NCBI GenBank assembly: GCA_037976565.1 | Contig: CP137680.1 | Span: 23,389,533 to 23,453,532, forward strand | Direction: 5' to 3' | Origin: Mesocentrotus franciscanus | Taxonomy: Eukaryota; Echinodermata; Echinoidea; Camarodonta; Strongylocentrotidae | DNA length: 64,000 nucleotides | Program-made: the position numbers and the translations under genes | The notes under the pieces: generated by a model | Told to the model about the DNA's origin: nothing | What the model saw: only the letters and a program-made list of their open reading frames with translations | The model's database searches: none | In this document: one piece after another, positions 43,854 through 55,412 of the stretch | Layout of the letters: every line of letters begins with the position of its first letter | Position numbering within the stretch: the stretch's first letter is position 1

Positions 43854-44420
43854 TTAAAGGGACAGTTGAGTTCTTGTTTAGGACCGCAAATGCCTTCAAA
43901 GTGCATGGTTATTGCTCCGAATCATATTTATGACATTTCTAGTGCCCTTTTAGGACCTAAAATCGATATGAAGGTAATTTTAGACCCACAAATGTGTGAA
44001 ATTTAGATTAAATTCGATCATACCAATTCAGCTCCACTTTTAAACAAACACGGTGACCGTTAATTTAATTTAATAATAACAATACACGGGCCGGCTGTTT
44101 GTGCGTATTATAACCAACAGGAAAAAGCCAACAAAAAGCCAACATTGGAATTGGCTGTAATAAAACGTTAATAAGGCGCTCATTTTTTTCACTGGCTGGT
44201 TCAAAATTATCCAATATTTGTGGGGCCCCACAAATATTAGAAATGGTTATATTTATGGATATTTCAGCCGTCTGTGAACCGATTTTGATCAAACAAAGAT
44301 GATTCTTTTTTTTCATTTAAATTGTATGCTCTTTCAAATTTGACACTCAGTTTTTCATTATCTCACAACAAAATTGTTTTGTGTAGTGCCCTCTATACCA
44401 AAACTCAGCTATCCCGTTAA
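43854..44420. mobile_element. TTAA MITE, family 6, with central palindrome
   Basis: TTAA (43854-43857 and 44417-44420) brackets 559 bp. The left end is AGGGACAGTTGAGTTCT. The right end is the complement of CGGGATAGCTGAGTTTTGG. The ends are imperfect but co-linear. The interior holds the perfect palindrome 44213-44238. There is no coding capacity. Confidence 0.7.
44213..44238. repeat. Perfect 26-bp palindrome
   Basis: AATATTTGTGGGG followed without spacer by its complement. It lies inside the family 6 element. Confidence 0.95.
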
Positions 44421-44454
44421 CTCATTGAGTCGTTTAAGAACACCATGAGGACTG

Positions 44455-44650
44455 ACAGTTCGGATATGACGCGGTAAACCGCTGGAAAATGCAAAACAAA
44501 ACAAAACGAATACAACGGTCCTACGCGTTTTCACTGTAAGTGAAACGTATTTAACTTTACGTCATCATTACCAAACACCACCGTGGTTTATTAGTGCATA
44601 TCTTCACAAGGCTAATTTAAACGGTTTTTCCTTTCATGTGAATGGTCTCT
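44455..44650. mobile_element. MITE, family 5, copy B
   Basis: GTTCGGATATGACGCGGTAA, then ACCGC at the left. The right side has CACCGTGGTTTATTAG, then TTTCATGTGAATGG. The TTTACGTCATCAT centre is shared with 55033-55235. Confidence 0.6.
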
Positions 44651-44654
44651 TAAT

Positions 44655-45855
44655 GTCGTCACCCATTTCATCAGCGAGAGCGAACGCGGTACGAGAATAA
44701 CATTTGAAGTCCATCCATCATTTCGATTCCGCCGCTATCAGCCGAGATTTTAAAGAGACCCTCTCCAGGGCGGATTACCGGTCGGTTTCTCTTAGGACCG
44801 TTTTTATCTGCCTTCCTTGTCTTACTGGCTTCATTCGACATTTGCCTTTGCCGTTGTGATATCTATGTTTGCATGTCAGAATTCCCGTTCACTGTCGGCT
44901 TGAGACAACTTTCTTTTCAGTAAAATACTCGGAAATTTGTAAAAGAAACTCCAAGTCCATTGGGAACTCTAATGTAGATTGGTAAGGCGACAAATAGAGT
45001 CTGCTTAAATATTTAAGATACAGGCCTCGTGATAACCATACAACGTTTTGTTATTGTATTTTTTCCCTCTGCGAGTTCAGACCCGAGGTCTAGTTCTTGA
45101 ATACATAACATTTAAAGAAAATAAGCAATTAGACTTAATCTGTTAGGCCTGTAAAATCCAGAGAAATGTAAATTTTATTTCAACCGATGAAATAATTGCA
45201 AAGTACTGATTTACTGCTTGCATATGGAATAGAATTTATAAGTGCCCACAATTTGGATAGCTTGCCTTGACATATAAAATCTAATCTTTCTCCAATGTCT
45301 TTAAAAGGGGGTTCACAAATTCTAATTGAATAGTTTTGAATTCTTCATAAAGAACTAACAATTACGTAAAATTTTCCATAATGTACAAGAAATTGCATTA
45401 TTCCATTTTTTTTTCTACTAACGAACACCTAAACAAAACAAGACAAGCAAACAAGAAAAGATGTTTTGAAATGCAGAGGCCGACATGAAAGCCAAAGGCT
45501 TGTGAATTCAAGGCCCTGGGGATAAGAACAAACTCTCTCGCACACGCAAGCAAATGTACGCACACACACACTCACATCCTAGTACGCTCACCCACACACG
45601 CCCACACGAACATACATAATGTGGAAATAATACATAATGCAAGAGCACGGTACGAAGATCGGGGAATAAGGAAGGGGGAAAGGGCGGAGGAGGGGCGGGG
45701 TGGCCTGTCATATCTCGATCATACCGGTCGATCCGCACACAAGGAAATAGAGAATGTACTATGAAAAAAGAAAAAGAAAATAAACACAAATAGTCGTCCC
45801 CCCCCCCAAAAAAAAAGGCCAAGCTGAAGTTTACAAGATAAATAGGCTAAGATAA
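44655..45855. other. No gene; CA-rich and purine-rich patches at 45540-45800
   Basis: A minus-strand frame (45508-45822) runs through CA and G-rich low complexity and is rejected. The rest is unassigned. Confidence 0.45.
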
Positions 45856-45857
45856 TG

Positions 45858-46172
45858 TCACATGTGATTAACAGTGGGTTTTCTCTTTAGCTTGCGTTTA
45901 AAGGAATAAATACGTTTCAGTTGAGTTCGATTGGGAGGAGGGAATTCAATAGTTTTTGTCCAGTAAAAGTGAAAATGTTTTATGGTCCATGATAAATGAA
46001 ATGAGCTACTTTGTCTCGTAAGGTAATCGTGAAAGTTTTGGTTCCTAGCACACATTGAGTTAAAAATACGTGGTAGTTCATGATTTTTTGTCAGAAACAT
46101 GAAAACTCCTAATTGTAAAGTACTTATTTCATTGATCCTCAAAACATTATAAGTGAAAAAAGGTCTTATCAA
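45858..46172 (-). mobile_element. LINE RT C-terminal fragment
   Basis: A 104-codon minus-strand frame with LRINEISTLQLGVFMFLTKN, then FHDYLTRQSSSFHLSW and YSFKRKLK. This is the terminal region that follows the thumb in L2/CR1-like elements (compare YPTRHNSYFHLSL at 23893-24102). The upstream RT motifs are absent, so it is a 5'-truncated insertion. Confidence 0.75.
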
Positions 46173-46279
46173 GATTTAAGGTAAATTTGTTACATTCTTT
46201 CCACTCAGCGACTATTAGAACTGTACCTCCCATCCCCCCGCCAACCCTCTAAACCCTTTCCGGCTTACACCAAAATTGA

Positions 46280-46722
46280 TATATAGCAAAATCTTCTATC
46301 CATTCATTAAGGCCATTTTTAAATAAAGCAAGTGTATTGGGTCTACGTAAATTAATTGGTAAGTCATTAAACATTTTTAGATCCGCGATTAAAGAAAGTC
46401 CGTTCACAATACTTAGTGTTGGGTTTGGGTGATATTAAGTTGTCAGCAATTTTTAGGGCATAATTGGTTTCTTTATAAGAAAGATTTAACTGCATAAAAT
46501 CGGAGTTAAATCATGGAAAATATTATACAACATTTAAAGCATGTGTTTCTTAGGAAGGGTTTGAGGGCTTTCCCATTTTAAAAGATCATGATTTTGGGAT
46601 GTTGAAGTATGACTATGGATTTATCTTAAGAATTATCCTCCCCGCCCTGTTGTGCAGTTGTTGAAGTTGGTCCAGATAAATCTTTGGGGAGGATTGCCAT
46701 ATAGTATCTCCGTAGTCAAAAA
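46280..46722 (-). mobile_element. Second LINE RT C-terminal fragment, distinct from its neighbour
   Basis: On the minus strand: SLFDYGDTIWQSSPKIYLDQ, then LQQLHNRAGRIILKI, interrupted by stops, and later YCERTFFNRGSKMFNDLPIN. This is the thumb and tail of a CR1/L2-like RT. It overlaps in function with 45858-46172 but not in sequence, so the two are separate truncated insertions lying side by side in the same orientation. Confidence 0.75.
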
Positions 46723-46724
46723 GG

Positions 46725-47500
46725 AAGGATCACTGATTGATAAATAAGATTTAGATTAGATATATTTGATATATGTGTCGTGGGTAGAAACCCCATTTTT
46801 GCTAGATGTAGTCAAGTCTGTGACGTCACTAGCGATAACTCAGAAGCTAGAAACTTGTTTAGCCGCTTGGGGGCGCCGTCAAGGCTTCCTCCTGAATTTT
46901 CTTGTGTTGGAAATGTTTTTGTTCCCTGGGGATGAGATTGATTTTTGTCTAAATTCGATACAAGCCCAATGATATAAGTAAAACAAAATAAGCATGTTAT
47001 CTTGAAGTTAAAGCGGTCATGTATCTTTCTAGCCTACTGGCTTTATAAATTATTAGATTTAAGTGAAATTTGTGGTGCCTAATAAATATACGGGCCCAGG
47101 TGTATAGGTGAATGTGTTTAAGTATGCGTAAACGCAAAGATTATGACTATACATGATTAATGAATCAGGCGAATGGACATTTACGTTTGGATATCATTTA
47201 GTGTTCTAAATGAAGATGATATTATGACATTACAATGTGCATTTTAGGGAGTCTTGTAGCACACTTGGATTATTATGTGTGTTCATGCTCTCTACATAAA
47301 ACAGACAAAATTACTGCCATTGTCAGAGTATTAGTGCAGTGCATTGGGTTGTGATAATGATAATGAAAGCATGCCTATAGACTTGTACATCAATCATAAA
47401 TAAATCAGTTCATATAAGAGGAAAGAACATAATGTTAGAGAGGGTTTATTTAGTTGTAATAAGGTTTGGAAAGACCCACAGAATTGTGCTTCATTCCTAG
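46725..47500. other. No recognisable gene
   Basis: AT-rich; nothing identified. Confidence 0.4.
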
Positions 47501-47502
47501 GT

Positions 47503-47660
47503 GGCCTCTTTCCCATGGCGACGTTAAAGGTATAGTCAAAGACCTGGGGGTTTAATCTGTTTGAAACATGCGCATATAAATTTAAATCCCTCTCTCTCTT
47601 TCGTTATTTATCCACCGCACACTCACAGCTACCCATACGCACACGCACAGACACACACAA
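47503..47660 (+). repeat. Dispersed repeat of about 150 bp, copy 2
   Basis: Matches 22066-22212 through CCCATGGCGACGTTAAAGG and CATGCGCATATAAATTTAAA, then CCACCGCACACTCACAG. It has an additional CTCTTTCGTTATTTA insertion before the CA-rich tail. Confidence 0.75.
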
Positions 47661-47664
47661 AGAT

Positions 47665-48085
47665 TTAACAATTTAACAATTTATCTTTTTGTAAAGCCCA
47701 ACTGCACTACTTGTAGCTACTTGCTCCCTCTACATAGAAAATAATGCCTAAGCGGTGCCCGTTGGTCCCCCATGATCCTCTTTTTCTTATGTTAATTGAG
47801 AGTTGAGTTGATGAGATAACCACCTGTCAGTGACCACGCTGGGAGGTCTAAACCCTCCTGGCCAAACTAGTGCAGACAGGCTTTAAGGCAAAATAATGAT
47901 AAGAATTAACACAAACAGGTGCGCTAGCATAGAAGTAATGTACCCTCACTGAAATAAACTTTATTTGCATTCGAATAGAACATTATTTCATGATGAATGA
48001 GTTATAAAAATGATGACATATGACATAACAAATGTTTATGTGTACATTAAATTGCAGATTGAACATGTACTGCTGTATGCAAGGT
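47665..48085. other. No recognisable gene
   Basis: Nothing identified. Confidence 0.4.
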
Positions 48086-48092
48086 ATCTCTT

Positions 48093-48740
48093 ATGTTTTG
48101 TATGGTTCTATCATCGATGGTGTCGGGAGGTCCATACACCATAATCAGCGACAAAATCAGAAAATTGCAGATCATTCAAAATTCAGCGGCGAGATTACTG
48201 ACCCGAACTCGAAAATATGAATCAATCACTCCTGTACTACGTTATCTACATTGGCTTCCTGTCCACTCCCATATTTTGTTTAAAATATTAGTTTTTGCAT
48301 ACGAATGCTTTCATGACATTGCCCCTTCCTATTTAAGTGAACTGTTATCATTGTATCGGCCTACTCGTACTTTAAGATCAAGCTCAAAAGCATTATTCAT
48401 TGTCCCTCCCACCCCAACTGAAACATACGTCGAACGTTCTTTTACCCACGCCTCCTCAGTTTTATGGAATGCACTTCCAGATTCCAAGAGAAATCACAAT
48501 GGTTTAGACAAGTTTAGGATTTCTCTTTAATAAAAGGTATGTATTCAATGTTAAAAGTGTACACCCATGAACTCAGTGTCCAACACTACATGTACTGTTT
48601 TGCTCCTAAGTGGATTTTCTAATTTGTATGACTTTTTCTTGTAATTCTTTCCTTTCTATTTAAAGCGCATAGGGACATGCTATCCTGTTATGTGCTATGC
48701 GCTATAAAATAAATGAGTATTACTATTATTATTATATTTA
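48093..48740 (+). mobile_element. LINE RT C-terminus with 3' UTR and (ATT)n tail
   Basis: The open frame 48093-48530 (145 codons) is the best-preserved retroelement coding stretch in the window: KIRKLQIIQNSAARLLTRTR, then YLHWLPVHSHILFKILVFAY, PSYLSELLSLYRPTRTLRS and SSVLWNALPDS. This is the RT thumb and tail of a Rex/L2/Jockey-type non-LTR element. The ORF ends with TAA at 48528-48530. The 3' UTR contains the short inverted AAAGCGCATAGGGACATG...CTATGCGCTAT motif and ends with TTACTATTATTATTAT. Such tail microsatellites are usual for this group. It is truncated at the 5' side, and its intact frame suggests a young copy. Confidence 0.88.
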
Positions 48741-48749
48741 TTAATGTAG

Positions 48750-49690
48750 GTCCCATATTAATTTAGAGTCTATATTCATTTCCAAATGTTTCGTATTCTT
48801 TACCCGACTAGCATCATTATTACCTATTTTTAAGTTTAATGTGTGATGTTTATTAGGCATTGAATTGGTCCCCATTAACACAAATACATTTTTTTTTCAC
48901 AATTTATATAATGTTTGTTTATGTTCATTCACTCGGAACGAGAAATAATTTCGTTATAAAGAACTGATTGTACCGCCATAGGGTTTTCATTTGAAAAGTA
49001 AATAACTGTGTCATCTTCGTAGAAACATATACGATATACGACAACTGTGAAATGCATTAGACAAATCGTTTATGTATATTAAAATAAAATGGGACCCAGT
49101 ATTGAGCCATGCGGGACTCCATATGTTACTACCAATTCATTGGAATTAACGTTATTTATAGAAACAAATATAATCATTAAAAATGTACAATTAGATAGAT
49201 AGTTATAAAACCACTTGTGCATTTACAATTAACACCAATATTATTTTTAAACAATTAAAGAGAAACCTATGATCGACCAAATCAAACGCTTTACGGAGAT
49301 CAACAAAAGTGTCCCGGTATATATCCCTATCAACTGATTGAAGCCATTCATTTGTAACTTTAGTAAGGGCGGTGCAGGTAGAATGTTTCAGTTTAAATCC
49401 CGATTGATCATCAGTTAAAATGTTGTATTTGTGCAAAATCGAATCGAATGTTGCTGTACAATCTTTCCAACATGTTTAACTTACAGGTTAATAGGACATA
49501 GGTCTGTATTTATTAGCTACAGGTATATCTTCCTTCTTATGCAGGGGTATGACCTTAGTCACCTTCCATCTAGAGGGGACTTTATCTTCAGACAATAATC
49601 TATTAATTAAATAAGTGATAGGATTTACAATTTCCAGTGTACAAGTTTTCAAGGCACAAGAATCTATTCCATCAACCCCAACTGACTTCT
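48750..49690 (-). mobile_element. LINE reverse transcriptase part (minus-strand composite LINE)
   Basis: HKYNILTDDQSGFKLKHSTC, then VDLRKAFDLVDHRFLFNCLK in the frame 49203-49436, carry the first catalytic Asp. YGVPHGSILGP (about 49095-49130) is the PQG-type loop with Gln changed to His. Downstream segments include KHHTLNLKIGNN and VKNTKHLEMNI. Frames shift repeatedly, and the YADD box is damaged (the translation reads through YMFLRR then a stop). The block ends at about 48745, where the plus-strand LINE tail begins. Confidence 0.8.
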
Positions 49691-49707
49691 AATTACCCTT
49701 TTGTGTC

Positions 49708-50012
49708 TCCAATGGCAGTGGATCCAGGGGGGCCCCTCCCCTAGCAAAAAAAACAGGTAAAAACACCCTTTTTTGAAAAAAAAAAGAAGATGGGCCCCCT
49801 CCCCTGGCTCCCAAGGGGGTAGTGGCGGTGGGAAAAAAATCACCCTTCTCTGAGGGAAAAAATTTTTCGGATGCCAAAATTTTTATTTTTTTTTGCTCAC
49901 TACCCCCACTGAGCGAAAAATCGACAGGCACGATTTTCAAATTTTCGCACGAAGTTGGCCCCTTTTTAGGCCCCCTCCCTTGCCGCCGGCTGGATCCGCC
50001 CCTGTCCAATGG
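49708..50012. mobile_element. hAT-type MITE, copy B, nested in a LINE, with exact 8-bp duplication
   Basis: The element is at 49716-50004 (289 bp). It starts CAGTGGATCCAGG and ends CTGGATCCGCCCCTG. TCCAATGG at 49708-49715 is repeated exactly at 50005-50012. It is homologous to 17072-17331, including the AAGAAGATGGGCCCCCTCCC block. Minus-strand LINE sequence lies on both sides. Confidence 0.92.
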
Positions 50013-50014
50013 CA

Positions 50015-51050
50015 TGTATTTATCTAGTGTTCCCAGAAAGAGCTCTCCCCATTTGATTACAGCTCTGTCGAGATCATCAATTCCTTCAACTTCGAACCAG
50101 TTCTGCGAAAGATCTACAGATCAGCTTTCAATAGACCATTTTCGTAATGTAATCAAATTTGCAAATTACAAACTATTTTATTCACCTGTTACGAATGATT
50201 GTATTTAGATATATAGTCAGAATGCTAATTGCATATGTTAATTTTGTATAGGTAGTTCATACATTATGGCTTGTCCTACCTATCAACAAGTAAAGTATGC
50301 AATTTGCATTCTGTCAGACTTTTTCTGAAGGTTACGTAGTTAACGAACGAAAGGTAGCTAACAGGATAGTCACTCAAACCATTTTGTAACACACCGAATG
50401 AGCTTACTCTGTCTGGGCAAGTTGTTAACATGTGATCAACCAATGAAGAGCACTCAAGCATTACTCGAGTACATTATAGATATATTGATTTGACACGTTC
50501 GAAGTATATCCTCCATTCCTGAGTATTTACGAGTATCACTACTAATTGGATATTTGACAATAGACAACATCGCCCACTAATGTTTATTGTAGCATTGAAT
50601 CCTCCTATAAATGTACCAACAATTCTTCATAAGAATCCAATTAATATGTTTGATTTGGCGGTCGTAACCAATTTATAAAAATGAAAGGCTTTGAAAGTTT
50701 GAGACGAATGAAACTGCAAAGAAGTTCCAGTTACTCGACTGAACTAGGTATTAATAACTTCTCAAATATATATTTTCATATTATGTATATGAGAACTCCT
50801 CCACCTCTTCTATCTCTATCATTCCTTATACCATTATAATGAGGTATATGAATTTCATTATCTCCAATGAAATCATCAAGTCTGTTTTCATTGGGGGCCA
50901 GAATGTGAATATCATTATTACACAAAATAGAACCAATTTCATCAAAGTGTTTCAATAAGCTAACAACATTCAAATGAACAAATTTAATTCCTTTTTTCGC
51001 ATATTTTAGAATATACCCTACTGGGAAGACTGTCTTTATTATCAAAATAT
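50015..51050 (-). mobile_element. LINE apurinic-type endonuclease part (same minus-strand LINE)
   Basis: The N-terminal half (frame 50776-51045) reads GIKFVHLNVVSLLKHFDEIG, then DIHILAPNENRLDDFIGDNE and RRGGGVLIYI. The expected LNI, SETWLD (here PNENRLDD) and GGGV motifs are recognisable. The C-terminal half (about 50280-50690) holds LVDHMLTTCPDRVSSFGVLQ, then NGLSDYPVSY, with the usual SDH changed to SDY. The segment between has stops. In active elements this nuclease nicks the target to prime reverse transcription. Key residues are altered, so it is dead. Confidence 0.8.
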
Positions 51051-51078
51051 GGTCATCAACTTTCTGATGTTTTTAATT

Positions 51079-51309
51079 CTAGCAGAGTGAATAGTCATGA
51101 CAGAAAGGTAAGTATTTCAAAAATAAACATGGACAAATCCATGTTATGAAAAGTTCAAACGGATCATTATATAATACATCAGACACATGAGCACACGAGA
51201 TATATTTTCTACACTGTGTCAATGATACACCTTCATGATTTACTTTAATAGACTTTTGGCAAATCCCATATAGACCATTCCTGCCTATAAGATCTACTAC
51301 AGAAAACAT
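51079..51309 (-). mobile_element. Zinc-finger-like segment of the same LINE
   Basis: A 76-codon frame containing CQKSIKVNHEGVSLTQCRKY, then ISCAHVSDVLY and WICPCLFLKYLPF. The Cys spacing and the CxKSIKxNxEG start resemble the PHD-like finger found between ORF1 and the endonuclease, or at the start of ORF2, in many invertebrate CR1/L2-like LINEs. It lies in the expected position between ORF1 and the endonuclease. Some ligands are lost. Confidence 0.6.
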
Positions 51310-51516
51310 AAACAGTTTTAAAAAACTTGAAATAATTAAGAACGTGTGTATAACAAATGGATGTAGAAAGTGGACCCATCAAAGATCATACAGGAAGGTA
51401 TCATAATACAAAAAATTATTAAGTTATTTCACATTTTCCAGCTTCTTCGATAGACGAAATGTGTTTCTTGATGGATTTTCCGGAACTTGGTGGGAAGGCA
51501 GGAAATATTCTCTCGC

Positions 51517-52180
51517 CTAGCGACCATACTGACGCAACATTTTTCGATTTCCTTGCTGTATTGTATAGTTTGTTGCAGTTAGGTCCTCTGTGATCGATTT
51601 CCCGGTGTTTTTCAGTTTCCTTTTATTGTGCATGATGTCTTTGCGTTTTTGATATGTTGACATTTTTAAAATGATGGGCCGATACCGAGGCCTCTGCTCT
51701 TTACTCGCAGAGGCTTCGGAAGTCACTTGAGCGTATGATGTCGGCTCTGAAGTAGAAGACGATTCCGGAAACGAAGTCAGTGAGGTCGTATGTCGAGATG
51801 GTTTATCATCTATCAGAAAAGGAAATGCACCAGTTCGATGACTGCGGTCGATATCTTGGAGGATCAGGTTTACACCTAGTAGTTGTTTTTGTGTCGATGA
51901 AGATTTGCTCAGTGTTTTCGTCTTTTGTTTCGGGGACTCCAACGATTCGGATACAATTCCTTCGAGAAACTTGCTGAGCAGCATCTACCTTATTTTGTAG
52001 AGTCTTGATCTTCTCCGATTGATCAGATTATGTTTCTCCGTGTCTTTCATCATTGGAGATTTCGAATCATTGTCAATTTCAAGCGCTAGTATCCTCAAGT
52101 CGTTTTGCTCAGTTAGATTCGATACACTAATCACCCCCTCTTTCCATTCTTTTTTTTTCTTATTACCCGCTAAAAAGGTT
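51517..52180 (-). mobile_element. LINE ORF1 remnant (RRM/coiled-coil type)
   Basis: The upstream part (about 52170-51900) translates as a charged, helical stretch. RRNCIRIVGVPETKDENTEQ follows in a neighbouring frame. After one frameshift, the frame 51517-51984 continues with DIDRSHRTG, a Ser/Thr-rich linker, then RPIILKMSTYQKRKDIMHNK, RKLKNTGKSITEDLT. This is the non-canonical RRM and C-terminal domain of L1-like ORF1 proteins, which bind element RNA. One frameshift separates the two halves. It is the 5' end of the minus-strand LINE that runs to 48750. Confidence 0.78.
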
Positions 52181-52184
52181 GACG

Positions 52185-53700
52185 ACTTATAACATTATCA
52201 TAGTTTACATTATAGGGGGCTTTTGAAGGGGAAAATTCTGATCTTCACCGAGATATCATGTTATCAACACAAATAAAGAGAAACCATCGAGATACTATAC
52301 GGTTTCTAGTATATATTTATACATATGTTGAGAGGTACTAGGTTTTGCGTTGAAGAGCAGGGATATTTCATGAGGAATCAAGAGTGCCATTCACGTAAAC
52401 AGATAAAATGAGCCGTACCTACCCCCCTCCCCTCTCATTATTAAATTTGATTGCCTTGTTCTCTTGCATGTTATCCATGTAGCAAGACACCTCCCTGACA
52501 TGTGTGCCCTCCACGTGCACTAGACCAATTCTTAAAAGTCAACTCAACTCTAACCGAGCCATTCGTATCATGAGCGAAATTAACATGGAATCCATTGACG
52601 AAATCGCATGAATGAGGAGCTCCACAAAATAGTGCCCTCCTCTCTCTCTCTCTCTCTCCCTCCCTCCCTCCCTCCCTCTCTCTCTCTCTCTCGCTCGCTC
52701 TAGCTATTCACCTTCTTTTGTCATGTGGGGATGTTGTTGCTGTTGGAAAAAAAGCAATTTTTAAGAACTGATAGCAGAGAGAAGGGGAAAATGGAGGCCG
52801 GAGCACAGGAGGAGAAAGAATAGAAAGAGGACCTCGTAATATGCCGATACTAAAAGGAAGCTACACTCTTGAGTTTTCATTTGAGTGGCACATCGTGCCA
52901 TCAATCTTCTTGAACCATCATCTAGGGTGCAGAAACTCAAAGCAGAGTAGTTTCGTGTTTGCACCAAATGGTGTCAGGAATGGGATTTCATTGGCTTCAG
53001 TTTTCAGGTTTCCACTTTCTATGAGGAAAAACTTTTTAATATGGTATTAAGAACGCATCCTGAGTGGATGCACTCAACATTGAATCAAACATCCCAGGGT
53101 GCAAAGTTTTCGTGTGGGGATATCAGGGCGGCGTGTAATCTAAGTACATTATGAGCGTGAAGTTTCGCTGCGGTGATCCAAGGTCCTCTGTTTTTCAAGG
53201 GGCGATGTAATTTCAGATTTTCTTCTAGTTGCCCTGTCTCCAGACATTTCCGGTTTGTTTTCGGAATCGTTCATCATTTGCCGACATTGATTGGAGAGGA
53301 TTACATGCTTCCTTTGTTTTCGATATCTGTACGTAATGTACAAATGAGCGTTGAATGTTCGCGTGGCCTAGAAAGTTGATACTGACAAAACGGAGAGAGT
53401 CGGAAGGTTTTCTCCTTTCTTACACCTGCCCATGCCCCTGTTATTCCGTTTACATGCACGCACCATCGTCCACATGCACCTACACAGCCACCCTCACACT
53501 CATACCCAAAAGCACCAACACTCACACGGCCACCGTCCTAAACGCCCTGACCATCCTAGCTGTAAGAAAAACTACACTCCCCCACACACACACACATAAT
53601 TACCCATATATGTCCGCCTTCTCCCAACACAAGAAAATTGGCTACATGAATGCTGCTGAACACCATTTTCACACCGGGTGCTCATTATATTCTTAAAATC
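52185..53700. other. No gene; CT microsatellite at 52637-52700
   Basis: A CT/CCCT run (52637-52700) and a CA/CCA-rich tract (about 53440-53600). Overlapping frames on both strands at 53149-53696 have no family signature. Confidence 0.5.
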
Positions 53701-53704
53701 TCCC

Positions 53705-55025
53705 CATGGCCCGCTAGCCCGCTGGCAACATTTTATAATTTAGTTAAGACTTTGGTCCGTTGGGTCCAAGGTGATCAGGTGCAATTCAATATACCCCTCT
53801 CATGAAAATAACTCGTAAACATTCATGTCCGGCATATAACTCATACTATACCTGGCCCCCAAGCTTAAGGTTTTAGCATGTTTATGTCTTCCTTAAAACA
53901 AAATAATGGGGATCGGCTCAACACATGTGGGAGAAAATTATAACATTAAAGAAACGCCTGAGGCCATAGAGACATGACAGAAACCCCTTTCGTTTAAGGG
54001 AAGGTCTAAATTTGTATTGTCCTACAAATGCCGTTGGAATTGAACCTTTTCATTTTGGGGGCCTGCAAATGGGACATAGGAGCTTTAAAGAGAAGGTTCA
54101 TTGATTTTAAAAACTAACTTTATTGTCATTATTGCAAAGGTGAAACTTTGATTGGACAAGGTTATCAAAATTCAATGCTTGGAAACATTCGAAGTAATGA
54201 TTATTATCAATTACAAAACGCTTAAATACAGCCCCGGCATAGCACCTGAAAAGCTCTCCGAACGCTGCTGAGATGTGTGACGTCACATGTTGAACATGAT
54301 TTGCACAAGTAGACGATGTCCCATGACATCTCACACATTTTTAGTGCCTGCTTTGTCATCTTCTCTTCAGTTATTTCTCTTACTTCAGTACCGTCAGGCT
54401 AAATGTTTAATCTATTGCCTCCCTCTAATCCCCGCGCATGGTATTATTTTGATGAAAAATGCAGTGTAAAAAAATTAAGGAATCCGTCGCTTGTAAACAA
54501 AATAAGACGCCATTGTATTTTCAGCTGCATACACCGCGGTATCTTCGACGTTTCAAGAGGGAAAAAATGCCTTCCATGCTATCATTCCGGGGGTTTTAAA
54601 TTTGAAAGTGTGGTTTCTTTGATTGTTCATTAACCCCTATCCTGTGTATTTACAAACAAAAGAATTTAGTTATCAGAATCGGTTCCATATCCCTTCTTGA
54701 ATGGTGTAAAAATTCATCACTTTTATATACATATAAATTATACAACTCATTATAATTTGAGAAATAGTAGCAATGCAATTATGTTCATTCTTGATGGGAT
54801 GTCGTCTGCTTGGGCAGGATTGGTTCATATTGTGACGGCATTAAAACATCGTTATTTTTCTGGCGAATCTCTCGCATATCCCAGATGCTATGGAGGTGGT
54901 TTATTTGTATTTGTATAAATCACCCGATATGTAGTTAACCTAAAACTTGTACGATGGCCATCTGTTAGTTTACCAGTTTCTAGTGATACGTAATTTGCCA
55001 TATTTGTGATTTTCTTTGAACAGGC
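53705..55025. other. No recognisable gene
   Basis: Several frames of 60-77 codons without signature. TTTAAAGAGAAGGTTCATTG near 54089 looks like one end of a TTAA element, but I find no matching right end. Confidence 0.4.
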
Positions 55026-55028
55026 ACT

Positions 55029-55238
55029 TTAAGGCTCGTTCACATATGACGCGGTAAACCGCCGCGGCTCTTTTTTTTTTAATCTTTTTTTAATGAATGG
55101 CAACTGCGCGCAACGAAGGTCCTGCGCGTATCTACTAAGCTCTGTGTTATAAGATATGGAAATGTGACCCTTATTACGCTTTACGTCATCATAAGTAAGC
55201 CACCGCAGTTTTGCCGCTTCATATCTAAACAATTCCTT
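55029..55238. mobile_element. MITE, family 5, copy C
   Basis: TTAA (55029-55032) then GGCTCGTTCACATATGACGCGG, then TAAACCGCCGCGG. The right part is CACCGCAGTTTTGCCGC, then TTCATATCTAAAC. TACGTCATCATAAGTAAGCC in the centre corresponds to copy B. The right TTAA is degraded (TTAG). Confidence 0.7.
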
Positions 55239-55412
55239 AGAATGTTTGTTTGTTTGTTTGTTTTTTTTATAGACGTCATAAATACAATGCAATGCTATAA
55301 TGTTAGAAGCCATGGCACCATTATCAATGCTCACCTCTACATCAAAACATAAGAGAAGAGTAGGCTTACATTTCAACTATCAAGTATGTTATTTTTTGAG
55401 TTCTCTTCAAGC

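Noticed and set aside
45508..45822. 104-codon minus-strand frame with Pro-rich centre
   Set aside because: Runs through CA and G/A-rich low-complexity DNA.
55029..55376. 115-codon minus-strand frame
   Set aside because: Largely the family 5 MITE translated; no protein signature.
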